29,738 bases of DNA from RGIG9041 sp045593905 (GTDB taxonomy: Bacteria > Bacillota > Clostridia > Oscillospirales > QAKW01), in NCBI GenBank assembly GCA_045593905.1, contig JAZNXL010000059.1, positions 1-29,738 of the forward strand, read 5' to 3'. Shown here piece by piece: positions 1 through 7,100 of the stretch; within the stretch, counting starts at the first letter, position 1, and each line of letters begins with the position of its first letter. Below the pieces are notes generated by a model. It was not told where the DNA came from. It saw nothing but the letters and a program-made list of their open reading frames with translations, and made no database searches. The translations under genes and the position numbers were made by a program.

Positions 1-12
1 TTTGTCTCCTTT
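1..12 (-). promoter_or_regulatory. Ribosome binding site of a gene beyond the left edge
   Basis: Read on the minus strand this is AAAGGAGACAAA, a near-perfect Shine-Dalgarno sequence. The same string precedes the tail assembly chaperone start near 16277. The start codon it serves would lie just outside the window, so the minus-strand operon continues leftwards. Nothing else is visible in the roughly 60 bases between this site and the preceding stop codon. Confidence 0.6.
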
Positions 13-62
13 AATTTTTTTATATATAATCTTCTTTTGCCGTACGCTCAAAAAAAGTTATA

Positions 63-341
63 TTATCGCCTATTATTGTTAAACAAGGACATAATGCCCT
101 GCATATTCTGTTCGCTTATGCCGTTTTGTCTTGCCAACTGCATTAAAAACTCTTGAGGGTTTTTGCCCTGTGCCATATTCTGCAACGTTGTCATTGCGTT
201 TCTAACATTTGGGTTTTGCTGCATAAGCATCTGCATTATTTGTTGCGGATTTCTACCCGCATTTTTCATTGATAGAATGCTTTGTATTGCTTGATTCATT
301 TGATTTGGGTTGTTGCCGTTAAATTGATTGTTGGGGTACAT
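63..341 (-). CDS. Small Asn/Gln/Met-rich phage protein (92 aa), unknown function
   Basis: A 92-residue hydrophilic protein rich in Asn, Gln and Met, with no membrane segment or cysteine. The first third is Asn-rich (NNQFNGNNPNQMNQA). The rest is helical-looking, with repeated QxxQxLMQQNP-like stretches. Its start codon overlaps the stop of the preceding gene (TAATG) and has an AAGGAG site 8 nt upstream, so translation is probably coupled. Small Q/N-rich proteins of this kind recur in Firmicutes phages, but I know no assigned function. Its pairing with the 189-aa Gln-rich protein upstream suggests a shared role, possibly virion-associated; this is inference. Confidence 0.75.
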   Translation of the reverse strand: MYPNNQFNGNNPNQMNQAIQSILSMKNAGRNPQQIMQMLMQQNPNVRNAMTTLQNMAQGKNPQEFLMQLARQNGISEQNMQGIMSLFNNNRR

Positions 342-910
342 TATTCAGTCTCCTTTTTAGGTTCTGTGTGCGCTTTTGTCTTTGCCTTTGGTGGCTGAAT
401 AAAAGCCGTTATTTGCGCCTTTAACGCGTCAAATTGGTCAAGTAAGTTGTTGTATTCATCAATAGTAATAAAGTCCGCCAAATCGCCTTTTTTAACAAAT
501 TGTGTTGTGTCTATTGGTGGTGCGACAGGTGCGGGTTCTTGTGGTTTTTCTGTGTTTGGCTCATACTTTTTAAACGCCGTTATAAAGGACTGTCCATCGT
601 TTTTGCAAACTTTTTCGTAAACCATACCATTCGCCTTGTCGATAAAGATTGCTTTTGTATTTGGCATCAAAATATACGCTTCAGCTTCCTTTAAGGTCGT
701 ATAACCCACATACTGAATTGGTAATTCAAACTGCATAGGTTGTTGCATTGGTTGCTGCATAGGCTGTTGCTGTGGTTGTGGTTGTTGCATTTGAGTAGGT
801 GGAACGGATTGCTGTTGTGGCTGCGGTACATATTGCGGTTGACCGTAGTTTGGCATTTGGTAATTTCGCATATATGGGTTTGCAAAGTTATTGTAAGAAT
901 AGTTATTCAT
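341..910 (-). CDS. Gln/Pro-rich phage protein (189 aa), possible minor structural protein
   Basis: Residues 15-62 are a low-complexity Tyr/Pro/Gln/Met segment with tandem QQPM units (QQPMQQPMQQPM). Residues 65-115 are a compact domain with a 'TTLKEAEAYILMPNTKAIFID' flavour followed by an aromatic/charged stretch (VYEKVCKNDGQSFITAFKKYE). A Pro-rich linker and a short coiled-coil-like segment (about 140-170) with a Lys-rich end follow. Proteins pairing a PQ-rich N-terminus with an 'EAEAYI..PN....+D' core occur in Firmicutes phages, sometimes labelled capsid- or scaffold-associated; I cannot confirm the role. It is the first gene after a strong terminator and has an AAGGA site 10 nt before the ATG. 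No convincing promoter is visible in the 90-nt gap. Confidence 0.8.
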   Translation of the reverse strand: MNNYSYNNFANPYMRNYQMPNYGQPQYVPQPQQQSVPPTQMQQPQPQQQPMQQPMQQPMQFELPIQYVGYTTLKEAEAYILMPNTKAIFIDKANGMVYEKVCKNDGQSFITAFKKYEPNTEKPQEPAPVAPPIDTTQFVKKGDLADFITIDEYNNLLDQFDALKAQITAFIQPPKAKTKAHTEPKKETE

Positions 911-954
911 CTGTCATACTTCCTTTATTTTGTTTTGTGCCTAAAAATTAACAT

Positions 955-985
955 AAAAAAAGGAACTTGTACACCTACAAGTCCC
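955..985 (-). terminator. Intrinsic terminator
   Basis: On the minus strand a 10-bp stem (GGGACTTGTA with TACAAGTTCC, one G-U pair) encloses a GGTG loop and is followed by seven consecutive T. It begins 20 nt after the stop of the membrane-HTH gene, closing that cassette and separating it from the Gln-rich pair. Confidence 0.85.
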
Positions 986-1004
986 CTACAATTCATTTTA
1001 AAGG

Positions 1005-1562
1005 TCAGTTTTTATTAAGTTTTTGTCGCATTCTGCGTTTATGTTGTTGTACAGATTTTTCTTCTATAAATAACCTGTCCGCAATTTCGCTTTGTTTGGT
1101 TTTATTGATAAAAAACTCGATTGCAAGCTCGGTGTTGTCCTTGCTAAAGTGCAATTCTTCACAACGGGCAATCAGTTCTTTTTTGGTACAGGTTTCAACG
1201 TTAAACTCCTTTTTACGCTCTAATTGTTCTTTTAGTTGGTTGTATTTTGCTTCATAAAAATCTGCTTGCTTTTTTGTATATCCAACCCACCCTATAAAGT
1301 AATTAATTGGTATTGCAGAAAACAAACTTAAAGACATTGGCAAGATAAAGCTTACACCAAAAAAGAATGTGACGCTTGTAATTAATCGGCACATAGCAGG
1401 TACAATGTGGTGGTACTGCTTTTTAAATTGTTGTCTAATGAGCCAATGGCAGATAAAAAAGATTATACCTTCAACCCATTTGTTAAAAAGTAGCGCAGGA
1501 ACAAAAACGGCGACAACCGTTACGATTATCGCCATTAATAAGTTTTTATGTTTATTCTTCAT
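1005..1562 (-). CDS. Membrane-anchored HTH regulator with AgrB-like features
   Basis: 185 aa in three parts. Residues 9-95 are hydrophobic and could form three or four membrane segments (about 10-26, 29-43, 60-76, 78-93). Residues 98-120 look like a coiled-coil linker. Residues 140-183 carry a LuxR/sigma-region-4-like helix-turn-helix (KQSEIADRLFIEEKSVQQHK) ending in a basic tail. H51 and C58 are seven residues apart in a loop between membrane segments, the spacing of the catalytic His/Cys of the AgrB peptide-processing protease, although the usual GGYH context is absent (QYHH here). The start overlaps the preceding gene by 11 nt with no good ribosome site, implying translational coupling; a strong terminator follows. 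It may be a membrane-tethered transcription regulator; peptide processing is speculative. Confidence 0.75.
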   Translation of the reverse strand: MKNKHKNLLMAIIVTVVAVFVPALLFNKWVEGIIFFICHWLIRQQFKKQYHHIVPAMCRLITSVTFFFGVSFILPMSLSLFSAIPINYFIGWVGYTKKQADFYEAKYNQLKEQLERKKEFNVETCTKKELIARCEELHFSKDNTELAIEFFINKTKQSEIADRLFIEEKSVQQHKRRMRQKLNKN

Positions 1563-1722
1563 CTTTTTTGATAACGGTTTTGATTTCGGTTAATACTTCA
1601 TCAAGAGCAACTAAATCTTCTTTCGTGTATTTGTTTGTCTTGATTTTTGCAATTATCTTTTCAGCAGATTCGATTGCTGAACCTAAATCTTCGCCATAAA
1701 AAGGCATTCCAGTCCAACCCAT
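1552..1722 (-). CDS. Small charged protein (56 aa), unknown
   Basis: I take the ATG at 1722 because it has a strong GGGGGAG site 8-9 nt upstream; a longer reading to 1755 overlaps the previous gene and lacks one. The product begins MGWTGMPFYGEDLG and continues as an amphipathic, Lys/Glu-rich helix (AIESAEKIIAKIKTNKYTKE) to an acidic end (KKDEE). It contains no cysteine, which argues against a thiolactone autoinducer precursor (AgrD type). It lies between two membrane protein genes, 1 nt after the first and overlapping the second. A partner or inhibitor of one of them is possible; this is inference from position only. Confidence 0.7.
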   Translation of the reverse strand: MGWTGMPFYGEDLGSAIESAEKIIAKIKTNKYTKEDLVALDEVLTEIKTVIKKDEE

Positions 1723-1723
1723 T

Positions 1724-2290
1724 TTAAACTCCCCCTTTTTTATAATTAAACGCAAAACAAAGCAAAATTTCTAAAATATAAACATCAATAGTTAATATTA
1801 ATGCTGTGGCTGAATTTATGTCAGAAATCATTGTCACAAGATTGCGAATTTCTAAAGTTATAGTTTGTAGCAAACAAGTACAAACAAACCAGATAACGGT
1901 TATTTTAAAGTCACCTTTTACCAATAACGGCAAAACAATTAAAGAACTTAAATTTAATGCAGTATATTGTTTCGGCAAAATCTCCCTTGATAATTCCACT
2001 ATTAACATTGTTAAAAACAACCAAAAGAAATCTTTTTTGTTTAGTTTCGTTTTTTGGCAAGTTGTGCAAATTAATAAAAAATAAGTTATAAAAGCAAGTA
2101 AACTATTTGCCAAATACCAAGCCCACTTGTGCGTATCAATGTAATGTCCAACCACCGTAACGCTTTCAACTTGCGCCACTTCTATAACAAAGTGTGGGAA
2201 GAAAATCTTTAAAACGTAAACGGCAACAAGAATAACCGCACAAAGGATTAAGCCCATTAACCACAAGTTGTCAAATCTTTTTATCTTCAT
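1724..2290 (-). CDS. Polytopic membrane protein (188 aa), unknown
   Basis: The ATG at 2290 is preferred over an in-frame GTG nine bases upstream; neither has a clear ribosome site. Hydrophobic segments lie at roughly 12-31, 60-77, 86-103, 114-125, 129-147 and 158-178, suggesting five or six passes. After the first comes a soluble loop with FFPHFVIEVAQVESVT and an aromatic YIDTHKWAWYL motif. A short Cys/Lys-rich loop (CTTCQKTKLNKK) follows the second segment. I recognise no enzyme or transporter signature. It is the first gene of a three-gene cassette bounded by hairpins, following the holin-like gene. It might be a sensor or partner of the membrane-anchored HTH protein. Confidence 0.7.
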   Translation of the reverse strand: MKIKRFDNLWLMGLILCAVILVAVYVLKIFFPHFVIEVAQVESVTVVGHYIDTHKWAWYLANSLLAFITYFLLICTTCQKTKLNKKDFFWLFLTMLIVELSREILPKQYTALNLSSLIVLPLLVKGDFKITVIWFVCTCLLQTITLEIRNLVTMISDINSATALILTIDVYILEILLCFAFNYKKGGV

Positions 2291-2299
2291 ATATAACAC

Positions 2300-2323
2300 A
2301 AAAGGGGATAGTTTCCTACCCCC
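2300..2323 (-). terminator. Hairpin with GAAA loop, probable weak terminator
   Basis: Minus-strand GGGGGTAG and CTATCCCC pair over 8 bp (one G-U) around a GAAA tetraloop, followed by TTTTGTGTT. It sits 10 nt after the stop of the holin-like gene and 10 nt before the next ATG. The interrupted T-tract suggests partial termination that lowers expression of the membrane-HTH cassette. Confidence 0.6.
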
Positions 2324-2332
2324 TTCCCTTTA

Positions 2333-2953
2333 TTATCTTTGTTTTAAAAGTTCTTGATATTTAGCATAAGTTGAAGAAGCTAAAACGTCAGCGTGTGCGT
2401 TTGCTAAAATCTTATCAGCTTCTGCTCTTTCTGCTTCGGTAACTTCGCCGTCAGCGATAAAGCCGTCTAACTTTTTGAGAACTTCATCAATTGCTTTCTT
2501 TTCTTTTGCAGCTTCTTTCTTATCGACAACGTCAACTTTACCCAAAAGTTTCTTGGCAACATCGACAGCACCTTGAGAGGATAACTTGCCGTTGAACAAA
2601 TCACTACGAGAGATAAATTCGCAAAAGGCTTTACCTACTTCGTTTGCTACGGATTCGCCAAATACCTTTTCGATGATAAGGTATAAACCTGTTGCACCAA
2701 GTGCTGCTGCGGTTGCGAATGTCCAAGTAAATGTGCCGCCGAAAATATCGGTAAAAGCGTAAAGTTCAATCGCTGCTAAAACAAATGATGTGCCTACGCC
2801 AAAAAGAACATTAAGACCACGTCTTGCCTTTACGTTCTTGATATTTCTTGTGAAAGAAACGAACCAATATTTCGCCCCGTACATTGCGGCGAAAGTGAAT
2901 AATGTTACAAGTCCTAACTGAAACCATCTGTTTGCTAACCAGTCTAAAATCAT
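2333..2953 (-). CDS. Holin-like membrane protein with soluble C-terminal half
   Basis: 206 aa. Three hydrophobic segments occupy about residues 12-32, 48-67 and 74-95, with a basic loop (RNIKNVKARRG) between the first two. The C-terminal 110 residues are soluble, helical and charged, with a DVVDKKEAAKEKKAIDEVL segment and an Ala-rich tail. The gene has an AAGGAG site and sits after the tail genes, where phage lysis genes usually are, so a holin or membrane-anchored accessory is plausible. At 206 residues it is longer than most three-pass holins, and no endolysin is adjacent within the window. The holin assignment is inference. Confidence 0.65.
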   Translation of the reverse strand: MILDWLANRWFQLGLVTLFTFAAMYGAKYWFVSFTRNIKNVKARRGLNVLFGVGTSFVLAAIELYAFTDIFGGTFTWTFATAAALGATGLYLIIEKVFGESVANEVGKAFCEFISRSDLFNGKLSSQGAVDVAKKLLGKVDVVDKKEAAKEKKAIDEVLKKLDGFIADGEVTEAERAEADKILANAHADVLASSTYAKYQELLKQR

Positions 2954-2970
2954 ATCCTATTCTCTCCTTA

Positions 2971-3333
2971 TTATTGATTTAAGTTGTGATTGGTGTCGTC
3001 AACAAGCTTGCTAACACCGAGAATAAAGCCGTCATAAGACTTTTTAGCTTTTTCTGTTGCTCTTGCAACGACGCTTTCTTTGTGTGATGCAACTGCAACC
3101 TCTGTTTCAGTTGTAATTTTCGCGATAGTATTTGATAAAGCCAATTGAAGGCTCTTAATCATTTCTTCTGTTTTTGCTCTTTCCTGCGCGATAACGGTAT
3201 CTCTTGTTGCAAAAAGCTTTGACACATAAGGCGCGTGTTCGTGTGCTATAGCATCGTCAACTGCCTTCGTGATTGCCGTGTTTCTTAAGCTCGTTATGCG
3301 GTCAAGGAAAGATGTGCATTCTTTGTTGAACAT
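2971..3333 (-). CDS. Helical coiled-coil protein (120 aa), unknown
   Basis: A soluble, Ala/Thr/Lys/Glu-rich protein predicted by eye to be almost entirely alpha-helical (RDTVIAQERAKTEEMIKSLQ then ATEKAKKSYDGF). It has no membrane segment and one cysteine (CTSF) near the N-terminus. It is preceded by an AAGGAG site and lies between another helical protein and the holin-like gene, with 17-nt gaps. The similarity in style (Ala/Val/Glu-rich helices, similar size) to the C-terminal half of the upstream protein suggests an interacting or paralogous pair, but I do not recognise a family. Confidence 0.7.
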   Translation of the reverse strand: MFNKECTSFLDRITSLRNTAITKAVDDAIAHEHAPYVSKLFATRDTVIAQERAKTEEMIKSLQLALSNTIAKITTETEVAVASHKESVVARATEKAKKSYDGFILGVSKLVDDTNHNLNQ

Positions 3334-3359
3334 AAATAATTCTCTCCTTTTTTAATTTT

Positions 3360-3866
3360 TTAGCCAACAACGGCTGTTACCGCTTGTTCGGTTGCAGCAA
3401 CTTTTTCAGCTTCTACAATCGTGAGTGCTTCTCTTACAGCTTCAATCTTAATTCCAAGAACCTTTGATTCATAGGCTTGGCTTTCTTGCGCTTCAGCACG
3501 AATTTTCGGTGCTAATTCAGCAAGCTTTGCCTGAACGTATGACTCAATGTCTTGGTTTTCGACTTGCGCTTTTTTCGCCTCTAATTCAGCGAGAAAAACC
3601 TTAAGACCATCCATATTCTGCGTACCCCCTTGTTTTAATAATTTTGCTTCCGTATCTGCTTTTGAGTTGTTAATGTGGTGCAATGGCTTTTTAGAACTGC
3701 TGTGTGTTATGCTCTTGAAAACCTTGCGCCACAAAGAAACAACCCAAGAACAGAAACGAAGTCTTTGCTTAAATGAAGGATGCAGTATGTTTTGTCGAAA
3801 GGTACATTCAGGAGTAATTTTTTGGTCTTGTTCCTTTTTTTGATATGTCAATAATATATCTTTCAT
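3360..3866 (-). CDS. Two-part protein with C-terminal coiled coil (168 aa), start uncertain
   Basis: The N-terminal 84 residues are basic, with a Trp/Cys-containing stretch (FCSWVVSLWRKVFKSITHSS). The C-terminal 84 are an Ala/Glu/Lys-rich helix beginning MDGLKVFLAELEAKKAQ. Two starts compete. ATG at 3866 has AAGGGGAAGG immediately upstream but lies only about 6 nt after the predicted transcription start. ATG at 3614 has AAGGGGGT 9 nt upstream and would leave about 250 nt of leader. The frame is open across both, so the whole may be one protein, or a short N-terminal product and a shorter coiled-coil protein may both be made. Function unknown. Confidence 0.65.
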   Translation of the reverse strand: MKDILLTYQKKEQDQKITPECTFRQNILHPSFKQRLRFCSWVVSLWRKVFKSITHSSSKKPLHHINNSKADTEAKLLKQGGTQNMDGLKVFLAELEAKKAQVENQDIESYVQAKLAELAPKIRAEAQESQAYESKVLGIKIEAVREALTIVEAEKVAATEQAVTAVVG

Positions 3867-3878
3867 ACCTTCCCCTTT

Positions 3879-3907
3879 TAAATAACATACTATCAGTTTT
3901 TTGTCAA
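3879..3907 (-). promoter_or_regulatory. Sigma-A-type promoter
   Basis: Minus-strand TTGACA (3907-3902), a 17-nt spacer and TATTTA (3884-3879) preceded by an extended TGT. It lies in the non-coding gap after the 61-aa gene and would drive the coiled-coil, holin-like and membrane-HTH genes. The expected start site near 3872 is only a few bases before the ATG at 3866. Confidence 0.7.
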
Positions 3908-3965
3908 GTGTTTTTAAATGATTTCGTGAAAAAAGTTTTTATTTTTTATTTTTTGCTTTTTAAAG

Positions 3966-4151
3966 TTATTCTTCAACTTTTTCAATCGGCGTTTGCGTTT
4001 CTACATACACATAGTATGCGCCTTCAACGTCGATGGCTTCGGCGTACACTTCGCTTGTGCCAACCTTGTTAATGTAAAGGTTTTGGTCGGAGTAAGACCT
4101 GTAAAGCCTTACCCCGTCCTCTCTTGTTCTATAAAATTCTTTGATTACCAT
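3966..4151 (-). CDS. Small tail-adjacent phage protein (61 aa), unknown
   Basis: A compact, Tyr-rich acidic protein (MVIKEFYRTREDGVRLYRSY at the start, EAIDVEGAYYVYVET near the end), probably beta-rich. Its CGGAGG ribosome site overlaps the end of the giant tail gene and the ATG follows that stop by 3 nt, so the two are translated together. Small proteins with this opening commonly follow tail-fibre genes in Firmicutes phages; I know no assigned function. It closes the tail operon before an A-rich gap containing the next promoter. Confidence 0.8.
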   Translation of the reverse strand: MVIKEFYRTREDGVRLYRSYSDQNLYINKVGTSEVYAEAIDVEGAYYVYVETQTPIEKVEE

Positions 4152-4154
4152 AAA

Positions 4155-7100
4155 TTAAGCCTCCGTATATTCACTTGCTTTGATAATGTATGATGCGTTA
4201 TTTGCCCAATTAGTTGCCGCTATCCAACTTTCATACAAGCTGTCGGGAACAACAATCTTGCAGTTTGCAGGGGTTGTAATTGAACTTGCACTATACAAAC
4301 TCGGGACTGTTGTATGCTTTGAGAAGTCATATTTCATAACAGCATTGCAATTATTGAACGCACTATTACCGATAGAAGTTACACCGCTTCCGAAGCACAC
4401 ATTTTGTAGTGAACCGCAACTTAAAAACGCCTGTGTTCCAACCTTTGTTACGCTATCTGGGATGACAACGCTTGTAATGGTACTGTTGCTTCCAAAAGCC
4501 AAATAACCAATTTCATTTACAGGCAACCCTTCGTAAACAGGTGGTATTGAAATGTTTGTATCTGTGCAAGTACCAATACCTGTGACCTTATAGCCCGAAC
4601 CGCTTGCTTCATAAGTAAGCCCTTCTGACCAAGCTTTAACAATATAACTTGCATAATCACTCCAATTTGTAGCAGCAATCCATTCATTATAAAGGTTGTT
4701 AGGAACGATGATTTTTGCGTTTGCGTTAATGCCACTAAATGCGGATTTATCCGCAAGTGTCGGAACGCTTGTATAACTCGAAAAGTCGTATGTAAGGCAT
4801 TTTGGGCAATTAGCGAATACTTGATAGTTAAGACTGGACAACGACGGAGAAACTCTTATATACTCTACTGATGAACACTCTTTAAAAGCCCCGTTCAGTG
4901 CAACAGATAAACTGTCTGGCAAATTCAAATTTTTTAGCTTATATAGTCGCATAAACCCACTCGACTGTACAGTTTGCAATCCACTACCTATGACAAGATT
5001 AGTTACTTGTGTACATTGAGCAAACGCCTGCTGGCCAACAAATGTTACTGTATCAGGAATAACAATACTTGTAAGTTGTGTAATATTATAGCACGCGTAT
5101 GAGTTAATAGTTGTGACCGATTCAGGAATGACCAACTCTGTTATAGGATTTTTGTTTACATATAAGGTTCGGCTGCCCCCGTATGCAGTAGTCATAGGGT
5201 TAGCTTGGTTTCCAACAAACTGTATGTTGCACCATTTGGCTAAATCTACAATATATACGTCCAAGTGTGTTGTTATCTGCATAAAAGCACTATCGTTAAT
5301 ACGAGTAATTGTACTTGGAATGCTAATTGACCTTAATGCACTTGCCCCGCTAAAAGCCCATCCGCCTATTGAAGTCACTCCTTCAGGTATCTCAACACTT
5401 GTGATGTTTGCATTGCTTTGGAACGCCTTGTCCCCAACCGCCGTTACAGGTAAGCCTTCATAAGTCGAGGGAATAACGATGTTCGTATCCGTTGCCGTAC
5501 CAATACCGCTTACTGTATAGCTTGCGTTGTCGCTGTTAAGGGTATAGGCAAGACCTTCTGTTGGAATTGCTCGAATTATATCTGCTTTATCCTTCCACCT
5601 GTCTGCGACTTTATAAGCGTTCACACTACCTGCTGGTACATAAATTGACACATCGCCGAAACTTGTGAACGGCCATCCATCCAAAGTAGGTGGGGTTGTT
5701 GCTTTACAGACAACGCTTAACGGGTAATCACAATAATTAAATGCGCTGCTACCTATTGATGTTATTCCAGTACCTATGACAACAGTTTTCAGGTTGTTTG
5801 AAGATGCAAAGGCTTGTTCACCAATAGAAGTTACCGAATCGGGAATTACTATTGATGTTAATAACTGGCTATTCCAAAAAGCTTTATAACCAATAGTCGT
5901 TATATTGTTACCAATTGTCACGCTATTCAACCTCGACTGATAAAATGCATTATCACCTATAGCTACAACAGGCAGACTATTATATGTGTCAGGTATTACA
6001 ATGTCGACATCTGTAATTGTACCAATACCCGTTACAGTATAACTTGTGTTGTCACTATTAAGCGAATAAGCAAGCGAAGGTATTACAAATTGTGCTGTAT
6101 AGTCAATGTTGCCCGTGACGGCTGTAATTGCAGGAATCCAGCCACCGAATACTAATCCGTCTTCTTCTGTTGTAGGCGTATCGCCAGTATAAGTCGGCAA
6201 TGTTCCATAAGGCACTTGGCTTGTCTGTAATACTGTTCCGTCTTCGTTTAAGAATCTTACGGTGTAAGTTCTAACAGATGTTACCGCTACATAATCAATA
6301 TCCCCCGTTACGGTTGTAATTGCAGGCGACCAGCTCTCAAATACAACACTTACACTATCAAGTGAAGCCCCTGTATAAGTCGGTGTTGAGCCATAAGCAA
6401 GTGATTCGGACTGTAAAACTGTGCCGTCGCTATTCAAAAATCTTACTGTATAGAATCTTAATTCAGGCGTATAAACTGCGTAGTAAACCAAGTCTTGGTT
6501 ACCAGCCACGCCAACTTCAACAACATTTACACCGTCCAAACTCCAACCTGCGAAGTTATAATGATATTGTGCCGTGCTTTCTTTAGTTGGGTTAGCAGGT
6601 GCTGTAATCTGTTCGCCTTCAGCAACCGCTAAATCGCTAATTAAAGCATCGCCGTTGTAGAATTTAACTGAAACGTTTAATGCGCCGTAAGTAATAGTGA
6701 TATTTGGATATCGTGCGTTCATTTCGGCGAGTTGCTCGTCAGTAAGTTCATTGACGTGAATTGTACCGCTTACAACCGCTTTATCTTGATTGCCACCATT
6801 TTCGTCAAGACCACGCATTGTGTCAAGTTTATCCATCAAGGCTAAAACGTCACTCGCGTTGTTAATTGTCCAGTTAATGCCGACAAGTCTTACACGGCTG
6901 TTGGCTGCAATGCTGTTTACGATTGCAAAGGTGTCAATGAGCGGTGTATTTTCAACCCTTAAAGTCGTAATCGCGGAATATATTGGAAGAACAAATTCTG
7001 ACAATTGTTTTTGATTTAGGACTGTTAAGTTATTAATGGTTGATGGCAGGTGCAGTTTCTTAAGGTTGCCACCATTTGGCAACGACAAACCTGTAATTGC

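Noticed and set aside
1552..1755. AgrD-type autoinducer precursor beside the AgrB-like protein
   Set aside because: The peptide has no cysteine or central cyclisable motif; its size and charged helix do not fit the precursor pattern.
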